From NCBI RefSeq assembly GCF_004364975.1, contig NZ_SOBW01000007.1:930001-994000 (forward strand): a stretch of DNA of 64,000 nt, given 5' to 3'. The position numbers and the translations under genes were made by a program. This document shows positions 34,999 to 44,577 of the stretch, piece after piece. The stretch comes from Gelidibacter sediminis. GTDB taxonomy: Bacteria > Bacteroidota > Bacteroidia > Flavobacteriales > Flavobacteriaceae. Positions within the stretch are counted from its first letter, which is position 1; each line of letters opens with the position of its first letter. The notes beneath the pieces are model-generated. The model was given only the letters and a program-made list of their open reading frames with translations, was not told the DNA's origin and made no database searches.

Positions 34999-36060
34999 AT
35001 GTCGAAAAAAGAACTTAGAGCCGCCGATGCTTTGCTGGAAGCACAAAAAATAGCCTTCGCCCCTTTTATATTCCAATCGTCAGTCACCTTAAAAAAACTG
35101 GGCGTTTTTGACCTGATTTTCGATAGTCGCCATAATGGAGGCGTCACCATAGACGCAATTTCTGAGCAACTTTCCATCAGTCGCTACGGTCTTGGTGTAT
35201 TATTAGAATTTTCAGAAAGTGCAGGCGTAGTCAGTAAATCCGAAAATGGCATCTACGAATTGACCAAAACAGGCTATTTTTTAAATTACAGTAAAGATGT
35301 CAACGTCAACCTCAACTTTACGCACGACATTTGTTACAAGGGCTTGTTTCATCTCGATGAGGCTATCAAAACTGGAGAACCATCAGGCTTAAAAGAGTTG
35401 GGAGAATGGGATACGATTTATGAAGGTCTTTCGCAATTAACACCAAAAGAACAGCAATCGTGGTTTGAATTTGACCATTTTTATTCAGATGGTATTTTTG
35501 AAGAGGCTTTAAAACGCGTATTTAAAAACCAACCAAAACTTCTGTTCGATATTGGTGGAAATACCGGAAAGTTTGCCTTGCAATGTTTTAATTATGATGA
35601 AAATATCCAGGTGAAAATTATTGATTTGCCTGGACAATTGAATAAAGCTTTAAAAAATAGTAATGATGCAGGTTTTGGAAGCCGCATCAGCGGACAGGAA
35701 ATGGACTGGTTAAAACCAAATCCTCAAATTCCAACGGGTGCGGATGTCATTTGGATGAGTCAATTTTTAGATTGTTTTTCTGAAGATGAAATCTTGACAA
35801 TTCTTTCCACTTGTGTCGCTTCTATGGATGCACACACAGAATTGATCATCATTGAAACTTTTACAGACCGTCAGGAATTCCCGATGTCAAAATTCATCTT
35901 AGAAGCCACCTCGCTATATTTTACTGTTATGGCCAACGGCAACAGTAAAATGTACCCTGCTACGGTATTTGAATCATTGATTGAAAAGGCTGGATTAACG
36001 ATTAAAGAAGATTTAGCATTAGGCGAATATCATACGATGCTTGTCTGTAAAAAAAGTTAA
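34999..36060 (+). CDS. SAM-dependent O-methyltransferase-like protein, flexirubin cluster
   Basis: A 353-residue protein shaped like the acetylserotonin/plant-type O-methyltransferases. The N-terminal winged-helix dimerisation domain (about 15-100) is followed by the SAM-binding domain with FDIGGNTGKF near 182. In flexirubin and xanthomonadin-like pigments the aromatic ring or chain can be methylated, which suits this gene. The exact target is not determinable. Confidence 0.82.
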   Translation: MSKKELRAADALLEAQKIAFAPFIFQSSVTLKKLGVFDLIFDSRHNGGVTIDAISEQLSISRYGLGVLLEFSESAGVVSKSENGIYELTKTGYFLNYSKDVNVNLNFTHDICYKGLFHLDEAIKTGEPSGLKELGEWDTIYEGLSQLTPKEQQSWFEFDHFYSDGIFEEALKRVFKNQPKLLFDIGGNTGKFALQCFNYDENIQVKIIDLPGQLNKALKNSNDAGFGSRISGQEMDWLKPNPQIPTGADVIWMSQFLDCFSEDEILTILSTCVASMDAHTELIIIETFTDRQEFPMSKFILEATSLYFTVMANGNSKMYPATVFESLIEKAGLTIKEDLALGEYHTMLVCKKS

Positions 36061-36066
36061 GAATTT

Positions 36067-36684
36067 TTGGAATCAACTTTTCACATATCATCCTATTGCC
36101 ACATTAAAAACAACAGTGTTTTATTAGATGGGGAACCTCTGTATTCAAGTCCAAATCAAGAATTTTCAGCATTTATAAAAAGCGCTGTAAGACATGTGAA
36201 GACCAATTATCCCAAATTTTACAAAATGGATCATTTGAGTAAGTTGGCATTTTTGGCTGCGGATGTCCTCTTAAAAAAAGCTGATTTTTCTGCAGATACT
36301 GAACATAACATCGCCATAATATTATCAAACAGGGCGTCCAGTTTAGATACGGACAGGACGTACCAAGCATCCATCGCTGAACCTGAAATTTTTTTCCCAA
36401 GTCCATCCGTTTTCGTCTACACCTTGCCCAACATTTGTATGGGTGAAATTAGCATCAAACACCAACTTCATTCTGAAAATTGTTTTTTTATCTTTGACTC
36501 CTTTAATGCCGATCATTTATGGATTAACACACAGAGTCTTCTAAAGCAAAAAAAAGCCGAAAAAGTATTGTGTGGGTGGGTCGATTTTGATGACAAAAAT
36601 TATGAGGCTTTCTTATATTTGGTAGAAGAAAATGGTATTATTGCACATACCCCTAACGAAATTAAGAGATTATACAAAACATGA
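36067..36684 (+). CDS. Short KS-like/3-oxoacyl-ACP synthase-like protein, flexirubin cluster; TTG start
   Basis: A 205-residue protein recurring in flexirubin clusters and usually labelled 3-oxoacyl-ACP synthase. It resembles only an N-terminal part of a ketosynthase (SNRASSLDTD near 92-101, FPSPSVFVYTLPN near 117-129). No catalytic Cys-His-His set is complete, so it is likely a non-catalytic partner. In-frame TTG at 36067, 6 bases after the previous stop, is the only start that keeps the conserved N-terminus; the frame is closed by that stop and no ATG precedes MDHLSK. It overlaps the ACP gene by 4 bases. Confidence 0.75.
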   Translation: MESTFHISSYCHIKNNSVLLDGEPLYSSPNQEFSAFIKSAVRHVKTNYPKFYKMDHLSKLAFLAADVLLKKADFSADTEHNIAIILSNRASSLDTDRTYQASIAEPEIFFPSPSVFVYTLPNICMGEISIKHQLHSENCFFIFDSFNADHLWINTQSLLKQKKAEKVLCGWVDFDDKNYEAFLYLVEENGIIAHTPNEIKRLYKT

Positions 36685-36938
36685 ACGAGTTAAGACAAGA
36701 ATTGAAAGAGAAGATCATAGAGCAATTGAATTTGGAAGAGTTTACAGTTGCTGATATTGCTGATGATGATGCACTTTTTGGTGATGGTTTAGGATTAGAT
36801 TCCATCGATGCTTTAGAGTTAATTGTGATGTTAGATAAGGATTACGGTATTCAATTGACAGATCCAAAAGAAGGAAAAGAGATTTTTAAATCTGTGGCTG
36901 TATTGGCCGATTATATTACGGAGAAAAGAGCTAAATAA
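36681..36938 (+). CDS. Acyl carrier protein, flexirubin cluster
   Basis: An 85-residue acidic carrier with the classic phosphopantetheine site GLDSIDALEL and a VMLDKDYGI helix. It should carry the aryl-polyene chain. It is the only ACP seen in this cluster, whereas characterised aryl-polyene clusters usually have two. Confidence 0.93.
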   Translation: MNELRQELKEKIIEQLNLEEFTVADIADDDALFGDGLGLDSIDALELIVMLDKDYGIQLTDPKEGKEIFKSVAVLADYITEKRAK

Positions 36939-36948
36939 GACCAAAACT

Positions 36949-38139
36949 ATGGGCGTTGCAATTACCGGAATGGGCATAATTTCTGCAATTGGTCATTCCG
37001 TTGTGGAGAGCAAGTCGTCTCTATTGGCTTCAAAAAGTGGCATTGCCACGCTCAAGCATATTCAAACCAAACATTCGGGCAACATTATAGTTGGTGAAGT
37101 TTCGCTTTCAAATGCGGATTTGACCACTCAATTACAACTTCCCGAAGACCATAATTACACTCGTACCGGCTTATTAGGACTATTTGCGGCAAAAGCGGCG
37201 CTTAAAGATGCCAATATAAGCGCTATTTCAACATACCGTACAGGGTTCATCTCAGCCACTACTGTAGGCGGAATGGATATGACGGAACTTTATTTGAAAC
37301 AATTTGCAACAGATCCGGAGGCACAAAAATACATTCAAAGTCACCACGCGGGAGATTCCACTCAAAAAATAGCGGATGCGCTAAACATCACCGAATTTGT
37401 AACCACAATCAGTACGGCATGTTCATCTGCAGCCAATGCCATTATGTTGGCTGCGCGATTGATTAAAGCAGGAAAATTGGACCGTGTAGTGGTAGGTGGC
37501 ACGGATGCCTTATCAAAATTCACCATCAACGGATTTAAAACATTAATGATTCAATCTGATGAACTTTGTGCGCCATTCGATGCGAATCGAAAAGGCTTAA
37601 ACCTGGGTGAAGCCGCAGCATATTTGGTGTTGGAGTCTGATGAAGTGATTGCCAAAGAACAAAAAACCGTATTGGCCTATCTCTCTGGATATGGCAATGC
37701 CAACGATGCATTTCATCAAACCGCCTCTTCTGAAAATGGCGAAGGCGCTTTTTTAGCCATGCAAAAAGCCCTAAAATTAGCAGATCTAAACCCTGAACAC
37801 ATCGATTATATCAACGCCCACGGCACCGCAACTCCAAATAATGATCTTTCTGAAAGCGTCGCCTTGCAGCGGGTATTTGGAAACCATATTCCTGATTTCA
37901 GTTCTACCAAATCCTTTACCGGACATACCTTGGCCGCCGCTGGCGTAGTGGAAGCCGTATTTTCAATCATCGCCTTACAGGAACAAACTATTTTTCCAAA
38001 TCTGAATTTTAAGACGCCAATGCCTGAAACTGGATTACACCCCGTAACTTCAGTAGTCAAAAAAGAGGTTCAGCATATCTTGTCCAATTCCTTTGGATTT
38101 GGTGGCAACTGTTCCACACTTATTTTTTCAAAGGCATGA
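36949..38139 (+). CDS. Beta-ketoacyl-ACP synthase, flexirubin cluster (second KS)
   Basis: A 396-residue FabF-type KS with a full triad: C158 in STACSS, H291 in NAHGTAT, H326 in TGHTLAAA. Its stop overlaps the start of the Cys-less KS-like gene by 4 bases. That pairing is typical of KS/chain-length-factor heterodimers such as ApeO/ApeC, so this is probably the elongating KS of polyene synthesis. Confidence 0.93.
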   Translation: MGVAITGMGIISAIGHSVVESKSSLLASKSGIATLKHIQTKHSGNIIVGEVSLSNADLTTQLQLPEDHNYTRTGLLGLFAAKAALKDANISAISTYRTGFISATTVGGMDMTELYLKQFATDPEAQKYIQSHHAGDSTQKIADALNITEFVTTISTACSSAANAIMLAARLIKAGKLDRVVVGGTDALSKFTINGFKTLMIQSDELCAPFDANRKGLNLGEAAAYLVLESDEVIAKEQKTVLAYLSGYGNANDAFHQTASSENGEGAFLAMQKALKLADLNPEHIDYINAHGTATPNNDLSESVALQRVFGNHIPDFSSTKSFTGHTLAAAGVVEAVFSIIALQEQTIFPNLNFKTPMPETGLHPVTSVVKKEVQHILSNSFGFGGNCSTLIFSKA

Positions 38140-39155
38140 AAAACGTATATCTCCATAGCGCCGCAAGTATTTCAGCTCAAAACACCTTTGATAGCGATGG
38201 GTTTTTGGAAGATATTACAACCATTTCTGGAAGTACAGTTCCTGCAAAATACCCAAATTATAAAGACTATATCTCGCCTTCAGCCTCCCGACGTATGGCA
38301 ACCGGCGTCAAAATGGGTGTTTCAGCGGCGAATAAGGCGCTCCAGAATGCACAATTAGAACAACCCGATGCCATCATCACCGGAACTGGTATGGGCTGTA
38401 TTGAAGACACTGAAAAATTTTTAAATACTATAATTGCTAATGGTGAAGAATTTTTAACACCAACCTCCTTTATTCAATCTACACACAACACGGTTGGTGC
38501 TCAAATTGCCTTGGGATTGAAATGTAAAGCTTATAATAATACCTATGTCCATGCCGCAGTATCTTTTGAATCGGCGTTGATGGATGCACAATTACTTTTG
38601 CAACAAGAAGAAGCCAAACATATTTTAGTGGGTGGCGTTGATGAATTGGGCATCGAAATCATTATGCATATGAGACATATGGAAGATGCGAATTCTAATG
38701 GCATTCAGGTGCCGTTTGGGGAGGGTGCGTCGTTTTTTGTAGTATCTTCTGAAGCGAAATCAAATACTATTCAGTTAGTAGATATGGACATATGTAGTAC
38801 CGCTTCGGAAAACACGGTACAACAGAAATTAAATAATTTCCTGAGTAAAAATGAAGTTCAAGCCTCAGATATTGATGTGTTGATTGCCGGTAGAAATGGC
38901 GATGCTTTTGATTCCTATTACAACAGTGTCTCAAAGGTATTCGATAACACCACTGAACTTCACTACAAACATTTGATTGGCGAATTTTATACTGCTTCGT
39001 CATTTGGCTTGTGGACCGCGTATGAAATTCTAAATCGTCAGAACATCCCAAAATCTCTAATTTTTAAAGGTGAAAAGAGATCGGAGATCAAATACATTTT
39101 ACTTTACAATCAATTTAAAGGCCGCGACCATAGTTTTATCTTATTAAAACGATGA
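38136..39155 (+). CDS. KS-like chain length factor, flexirubin cluster
   Basis: A 339-residue thiolase-fold protein related to ketosynthases. Aligning the nucleophile region with the preceding KS puts Ala140 (in HAAVSFES) at the Cys position, and the second catalytic His region reads GEFYTASS instead of GHTLAA. It cannot be a self-sufficient condensing enzyme. As partner of the upstream KS it may set chain length, like ApeC and the chain length factors of type II PKS. Confidence 0.85.
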   Translation: MKNVYLHSAASISAQNTFDSDGFLEDITTISGSTVPAKYPNYKDYISPSASRRMATGVKMGVSAANKALQNAQLEQPDAIITGTGMGCIEDTEKFLNTIIANGEEFLTPTSFIQSTHNTVGAQIALGLKCKAYNNTYVHAAVSFESALMDAQLLLQQEEAKHILVGGVDELGIEIIMHMRHMEDANSNGIQVPFGEGASFFVVSSEAKSNTIQLVDMDICSTASENTVQQKLNNFLSKNEVQASDIDVLIAGRNGDAFDSYYNSVSKVFDNTTELHYKHLIGEFYTASSFGLWTAYEILNRQNIPKSLIFKGEKRSEIKYILLYNQFKGRDHSFILLKR

Positions 39156-39919
39156 AAAACTTCAAAATCACCAGCTTCGTCACCATAAGTCTGTTTTTGC
39201 TTTTGGTCATTCTCGATACAACGGTCGGGATTCCATTGTGGTGGTATATAGTGCTATTAATCCTTTGGTTTACGATAATGGCCTTAGGGAGTTTTAATAT
39301 GAGCTGGGGATTTTATTTGAAGGCGTTCACTTCAAATCCGACGATTATCCAAAAAAAAATCGCCATTACTTTTGATGATGGTCCAAATCCAGAATTCACT
39401 CCTAAAGTGTTGGATATTCTGAAACAGTATAACGCCAAAGCCACCTTTTTCTGTATCGGCGAAAATGTTGAAAGGTATCCAGAAATTTTCAAAGCCATCG
39501 TTGCACAAGGGCACACTGTTGGCAATCATTCATTTTCCCACGAACTGATGATTGATTTTAACTCGACAGAAAATTGGCTCGACGAAATCAAACAAACCGA
39601 GAATGCCATTCATAAAATAACCAGTAAGAAAACGACACTCTTCCGTCCGCCATTTGGTGTTACCACGCCCAAGTTGGCACAAGCATTAACAATTACTGAA
39701 CATCAAGTGATTGGTTGGAGCATTCGGTCCTTCGATACCGTCATAAAAAATCCTGAGCGCATCATTAAGCGCATTACAAAACAGCTACAACCAGGCGCGG
39801 TTATATTGCTGCATGACAAACAATCCAACGTCTTGCCTGTTTTGGAACATTTATTGCAAGTTTTCCAAAAACAAGATTATCAAGCGGTCACTATAAATGA
39901 ACTTCTCCATGAAAACTAA
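39152..39919 (+). CDS. Polysaccharide deacetylase (NodB) family protein, flexirubin cluster
   Basis: A 255-residue CE4-fold hydrolase anchored by two N-terminal membrane helices (about 6-21 and 28-46). The metal site is intact: TFDDGP with D75/D76, and H126/H130 in NHSFSH. RPPFG near 165 and LLHD near 217 complete the motif set. It probably faces the periplasm and removes an N- or O-acetyl group; its role in pigment synthesis or envelope attachment is unknown. Confidence 0.87.
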   Translation: MKNFKITSFVTISLFLLLVILDTTVGIPLWWYIVLLILWFTIMALGSFNMSWGFYLKAFTSNPTIIQKKIAITFDDGPNPEFTPKVLDILKQYNAKATFFCIGENVERYPEIFKAIVAQGHTVGNHSFSHELMIDFNSTENWLDEIKQTENAIHKITSKKTTLFRPPFGVTTPKLAQALTITEHQVIGWSIRSFDTVIKNPERIIKRITKQLQPGAVILLHDKQSNVLPVLEHLLQVFQKQDYQAVTINELLHEN

Positions 39920-40544
39920 ACAATATATATTCACTTTAGCTCTAACCTTTTTGTTTGCTCTGAGTGGGATGTCGCAAACTAAATTGTCAGCATCTGAACA
40001 AAAAGATTTCAAAACAAAGGTTCAAAATACGGCGAAAAACACCCAAACCATTGTCAGCGATTTTACGCAAACCAAGCACTTAAGTGTGATGGACAATGCC
40101 ATTTCATCTGAAGGCAAATTGGTGTATAAGGCGCCAAATCTGGTTAAATGGGAATATATCAAACCCTATCAAAATAGCGCTATCTTTAAAGATGATCAAC
40201 TCTTGGTGACCAATGAAGGTAAAAAAGATAAGATCGATTTGAGCTCCAATAAAATTTTTAAAAGTTTAAACACACTTATTGTCAACAGTATTAAAGGCGA
40301 TATGTTTGACGAGACCCAGTTTTATCTGGCTTATTTTAAAATTAGCGAAGGGTATTTGGTAAAATTCATTCCGAAAGACAAACGTATGAAAAAGTTTATG
40401 GCCTCTTTTGAACTTAAATTTTCTAAATCGAATGCAGAGGTACAAGAAGTAAAATTGATTGAGCCAAATGAGGATTACACGTTGATTACTTTCGCTAACC
40501 GTAAAGTAAATGCGGCAGTCTCTGAAAATGCTTTTATAAATTAA
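39909..40544 (+). CDS. LolA-like outer-membrane lipoprotein carrier protein, flexirubin cluster
   Basis: A protein of about 211 residues with a signal peptide (hydrophobic core to about residue 20, then MSQTK) and a LolA-type half-barrel pattern (SDFTQTKHLSVMDN, SEGKLVYKAPNLVKWEY). Similar proteins occur in aryl-polyene clusters and may ferry the lipid-linked pigment across the periplasm. The frame allows a start at 39897, but the Met at 39909 places a normal signal peptide at the N-terminus. It overlaps the deacetylase end by 11 bases. Confidence 0.85.
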   Translation: MKTKQYIFTLALTFLFALSGMSQTKLSASEQKDFKTKVQNTAKNTQTIVSDFTQTKHLSVMDNAISSEGKLVYKAPNLVKWEYIKPYQNSAIFKDDQLLVTNEGKKDKIDLSSNKIFKSLNTLIVNSIKGDMFDETQFYLAYFKISEGYLVKFIPKDKRMKKFMASFELKFSKSNAEVQEVKLIEPNEDYTLITFANRKVNAAVSENAFIN

Positions 40545-40571
40545 AAACCCTTCGTGACGATCTAAACCACT

Positions 40572-40943
40572 ATGCTTTTACATCAATTCTATACTATCGT
40601 TGCATCTGAATCAATTGAAGCACAATCCTTTGAGACAACGGTGACAATTCAAAAAGAGCATCCGGTTTTTGAAGGACATTTTCCTAATTTCCCTGTAACT
40701 CCTGGCGTTGCGATGCTTCAAATCATCAAAGAACTCACGGAAAATCACCTGCAGCAGACCTTATTTTTAGAATCCGCATCCAATGTCAAGTTTTTAACCA
40801 TGGTTGACCCCAATGTCAATACCAATTTGAAATTCAATATTGTTATTCAGGAAGATGGAAAATATGTGAAGATAAAAAATAACACTTCTTTTAACGACGG
40901 AACGCCTGTTTTGAAATGTAATGTTACCTTTGTGAAACGTTAA
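40572..40943 (+). CDS. FabZ/ApeI-like hot-dog dehydratase, flexirubin cluster
   Basis: A 123-residue hot-dog protein. The catalytic His is present (H36 in EGHFPNFPVTPG), but the acidic residue expected 14 positions later is Gln50 (VAMLQII). Taken with the E-only protein at 32974, each has one half of the active site. It likely acts in dehydrating 3-hydroxyacyl-ACP, possibly as a heterodimer. Confidence 0.82.
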   Translation: MLLHQFYTIVASESIEAQSFETTVTIQKEHPVFEGHFPNFPVTPGVAMLQIIKELTENHLQQTLFLESASNVKFLTMVDPNVNTNLKFNIVIQEDGKYVKIKNNTSFNDGTPVLKCNVTFVKR

Positions 40944-40958
40944 CTACGCTCCTGTTCA

Positions 40959-42158
40959 ATGACGCTTTCAGACATTTCATCCAAACTAAATTCTTATCGC
41001 TGTTGCGTGGTCTTACCCACCTATAACAATGAGAAAACTTTAGAACGGGTGATTACTGGCGTTTTAGAATATACCAAGGATGTTATTATTGTCAACGATG
41101 GCTCCACGGATGGAACTGCTGACATTTTACAAAAGTTTCCGCAAACAATCCAATTGCATTTACCTAAAAATGCAGGAAAAGGCAATGCCCTAAAAACCGG
41201 GTTCAATCATGCTGTTCAATTGGGTTTTGAATATGCCATCACTTTGGATACTGATGGCCAACATTTTCCTTCAGATATTCCCAATTTTGTTACCGAACTC
41301 GATACTTCAGACCATAAAAAGATCTTAATTATTGGCGACCGTAACATGAATACTGCGGATGTTTTGGCAACAAGCGCAAAAGGCAATCGCGTGTCAACCT
41401 TTTGGATGAAAGCGGCTACAGGCTTGAAACTTCAGGATTCGCAATCCGGATTTCGGTTGTATCCCATAAAGGAAATGGCCTCCATAAAGTTTATGGAGTC
41501 TACCAAAAAATTCGAATTTGAAATTGAAGCTATTGTTAAAGCCTATTGGGCGGGCATTGACATCGTTCATGTGCCTATCAAAATTTTATATGACCTTAAT
41601 GAGCGCGTTTCCCATTTTAGGCCTTTTAACGATATTGCCCGAATGGTGGTGCTGTACACCTGGTTTTTACTCGTAAGAGTATTCTACATTATTCCTCGAA
41701 ACCTGTTTAGGAAACTAAAAAAAAAAGGCCTTAAACGATTCTTTTTAGAAGATTTTTTAGGCCATCAGGATTCACCTAAAAAGAAAGCATTATCCATTGC
41801 ATTAGGCGTCTTTTTAGGATTATCGCCACTGTGGGGCTTTCATACGGTTATTGTAATTTTCTTAGCAATTTTACTCCGACTTAATAAAGTAATTGCGTTT
41901 GCATTCTCAAATATTAGCTTTCCGCCATTCATCCCATTGGTGCTTTTATTGAGTTTACAAGTGGGGAATTGGGTATTAGGCATTGAATCCCACTACACAT
42001 TGGAGGGTATACAAGAGAATTTTGATTTGATGCAACATTTTGAAGCCTATCTTGTGGGCAGCATTGTCCTATCCACAACCTCTGCGGCCGTCTTTGGCGT
42101 GTTAGGATATCTGTTTTTCTTAATCATTGATCGCAAAAATGTACTGACCCATGGCTAA
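40959..42158 (+). CDS. GT2 glycosyltransferase fused to DUF2062, flexirubin cluster
   Basis: A 399-residue membrane protein. Residues about 15-230 form a GT-A family 2 glycosyltransferase with VVLPTYNNE, VNDGSTDGT and the DTD motif at 97-99. After a basic linker (RKLKKKGLKRF) comes a DUF2062 membrane domain (about 265-390) with two to three helices and the GLSPLWGFHT motif. It could glycosylate a lipid carrier or the pigment itself; dolichol-phosphate-mannose-synthase-like enzymes share this fold. It overlaps the MMPL gene by 8 bases. Confidence 0.88.
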   Translation: MTLSDISSKLNSYRCCVVLPTYNNEKTLERVITGVLEYTKDVIIVNDGSTDGTADILQKFPQTIQLHLPKNAGKGNALKTGFNHAVQLGFEYAITLDTDGQHFPSDIPNFVTELDTSDHKKILIIGDRNMNTADVLATSAKGNRVSTFWMKAATGLKLQDSQSGFRLYPIKEMASIKFMESTKKFEFEIEAIVKAYWAGIDIVHVPIKILYDLNERVSHFRPFNDIARMVVLYTWFLLVRVFYIIPRNLFRKLKKKGLKRFFLEDFLGHQDSPKKKALSIALGVFLGLSPLWGFHTVIVIFLAILLRLNKVIAFAFSNISFPPFIPLVLLLSLQVGNWVLGIESHYTLEGIQENFDLMQHFEAYLVGSIVLSTTSAAVFGVLGYLFFLIIDRKNVLTHG

Positions 42159-44577
42159 GTGGTTTTATAAACTATACAACAGTATTCAAAGTCATAAAGC
42201 TGTCTTTGTGATTACGCTATGTCTTGTTTTTGGGGCGCTTGTTTGGATGACTTCGACACTGAAATTTGATGAAGACATCTCAAAGTTAATCCCGACTACT
42301 TCAGAAAACGAGCAACTCCAAAACGTTTTAAATACAGTTCAGTTTGCGGATAAAATCATCGTCAATATTGAACGGGAAGACCATGGTTCTACCGAAGATT
42401 TAACCGATTACGCGACCGAATTTTTAGATTCACTGTCTAAGCGTTCAAGTGACTACATTAAAGACGTTCAAGGCAATATAGAAGATGAAACCATTTTTGA
42501 AACCTTAGATTTTGTTTACACTAACGCACCGCTATTTTTAAAGGATGCCGATTATCAACAACTCTCAAACAAATTACATCCAGATTCTATTGCTAAAATC
42601 ACCGAGCGTAATTACAAAACATTGATTTCACCTTCTGGAATTGTCGCCAAAAAAACGATTGTCAAAGATCCGTTCGGTATTTCTCTGATGGGCATCAAAC
42701 ATTTGGAACAACTCGGAATTTCCGATGAGTTTACGCTTAAAGATGGCTTTCTGGTCAGTAAGGATGAACAGCACATTTTGCTATTTATCACCCCAGAATA
42801 TCCGAGCAGCAATACGAACGAAAACAGTGTTTTTTCAGAGCAACTCTACCAACTCCAAGAGGAATTAAATAATGCCTATTCCGGCAAGGTTAAAAGCTCC
42901 TATTTTGGCGGGACACTCATTGCGGTGGCCAACGCAAAACAAATCAAAAACGACATTCAACTGACGGTTTCCATTGCGATGGTTTTGCTCATGGCGGTTT
43001 TTATCGTTTTTTATCGAAAGCTGACCATCCCAATTATTTTGTTTGTGCCTACCATTTTTGGTGGTTTATTGGCAATTGCGACATTATCCGTCATTCGCAC
43101 GGAGATTTCTGCCATTTCCTTAGGAATTGGCGCGGTGCTTTTGGGCGTCACGCTCGATTATTCGCTACACATTCTTACCCATATTAGAAATAACGAAACC
43201 GTAAAGGAATTGTTTGACGGCGTTTCGAAACCAATTTTAATGAGCAGTTTAACTACCGCTTTGGCGTTTTTATGTCTGTTGTTTGTCGATTCGCAAGCCC
43301 TTCAAGATTTAGGGATTTTTGCAGCGATCAGCGTGATTGGCGCTTCCGTTTTTGCACTTATTTTTATTCCGCAAGCCTATAAAGGCTGTTCAAACAACGC
43401 TTCAAAGTCAACAATTTTAGACCGCATGGCGGCGTATGACTTTCATAAAAACAAACTGGTCATCGGCGGGATTGCAGCACTACTGCTATTAAGCGCATTT
43501 ACCTACCATCGCGTGGCATTCAATAAAGATATTTCCAACCTAAATTTTCAACCGGAACGTATCAAATCTGCGGAAGCGGCATTGGACAAACTCATCAACG
43601 TCTCCTCAAAATCATTATATGTCGTCGCATTTGGCACCGATGAACAACACGTATTGGAAACTAATGATGGTGTTTTTAAAACGCTTCAAGAACTGGAGCA
43701 ACAGCAAAAGTTAATCAGTTACAATTCAGTGGGTGCGTTGGTGGCATCAAATAAAACCCAGCAAGACCATATTGCAAATTGGAATCACTTTTGGACGCCT
43801 GACCTCAAGCAACAAACCCAAGATGAGTTGATTACAAACGGTACGAAATTCGGATTTAAACCAACAACCTTTCAAGAATTTTATAAACTTTTAGATCATG
43901 ACTTTCAGCCGCTCAGCATCGAAGCATACAAAGACATGAACGTAATTCCCATTGACGATTTTATCGCGAGAGATGGGGATTTTATGACCATTTCCTCAGT
44001 CCTAAATGTTGAAAACAGCAAGATTCAACACGTAAAAGACGCCTTTAAAAATTCGAAAAACACCCTGGTAATTGATCGTCAAGCCATTAATGAAATCCTG
44101 TTGGGACATCTCAAAAACGATTTTAATAAGCTCTTAGGCTATTGTTTAATCGCAGTGGTGCTGTTATTAGTACTGTTCTACAAAAACCTGAGATTAACAC
44201 TGGTTACCGTCATTCCAATCATTATCACTTGGGTGGTCACTATCGGGATTATGGGTCTGTTCCATTTAGAATTCAATATTTTTAACATCATCATTTCCAC
44301 CTTTATCTTTGGATTGGGTGTAGATTACAGTATTTTTATGACCAACGGCATGAGATCAGGAGTCGCATCAATGACCACGCATAAAACCTCCATTATTTTA
44401 TCGGTTTTGACCACAATTTTGGGCGTTGGCGTCTTAATTTTTGCGAAACATCCTGCCTTGCACTCGTTGGCGAGTATCTCCATCATTGGGATACTGTCAG
44501 CAATGTTCATTACGTTTACGATTCAGCCCTTGCTATATAAATTTCTTATTTTAAAACCGAAAAATGGGAACGATTAA
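42151..44577 (+). CDS. MMPL/RND-family exporter, flexirubin cluster
   Basis: An 808-residue inner-membrane transporter with the RND repeat: TM1 (about 19-33), a large periplasmic loop, a five-helix bundle (about 270-410), TM7 (about 436-455), a second loop, and a last five-helix bundle (about 670-805). GVTLDYSLHIL and GLGVDYSIFMT are the two equivalent TM4-type motifs with proton-relay Asp. It likely exports the finished aryl-polyene lipid toward the outer membrane, together with the LolA-like protein. It overlaps the cupin gene by 14 bases. Confidence 0.9.
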   Translation: MAKWFYKLYNSIQSHKAVFVITLCLVFGALVWMTSTLKFDEDISKLIPTTSENEQLQNVLNTVQFADKIIVNIEREDHGSTEDLTDYATEFLDSLSKRSSDYIKDVQGNIEDETIFETLDFVYTNAPLFLKDADYQQLSNKLHPDSIAKITERNYKTLISPSGIVAKKTIVKDPFGISLMGIKHLEQLGISDEFTLKDGFLVSKDEQHILLFITPEYPSSNTNENSVFSEQLYQLQEELNNAYSGKVKSSYFGGTLIAVANAKQIKNDIQLTVSIAMVLLMAVFIVFYRKLTIPIILFVPTIFGGLLAIATLSVIRTEISAISLGIGAVLLGVTLDYSLHILTHIRNNETVKELFDGVSKPILMSSLTTALAFLCLLFVDSQALQDLGIFAAISVIGASVFALIFIPQAYKGCSNNASKSTILDRMAAYDFHKNKLVIGGIAALLLLSAFTYHRVAFNKDISNLNFQPERIKSAEAALDKLINVSSKSLYVVAFGTDEQHVLETNDGVFKTLQELEQQQKLISYNSVGALVASNKTQQDHIANWNHFWTPDLKQQTQDELITNGTKFGFKPTTFQEFYKLLDHDFQPLSIEAYKDMNVIPIDDFIARDGDFMTISSVLNVENSKIQHVKDAFKNSKNTLVIDRQAINEILLGHLKNDFNKLLGYCLIAVVLLLVLFYKNLRLTLVTVIPIIITWVVTIGIMGLFHLEFNIFNIIISTFIFGLGVDYSIFMTNGMRSGVASMTTHKTSIILSVLTTILGVGVLIFAKHPALHSLASISIIGILSAMFITFTIQPLLYKFLILKPKNGND

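Noticed and set aside
39897-39908. LolA-like start at 39897
   Set aside because: The second Met at 39909 gives a standard signal peptide with lysines at the N-terminus.
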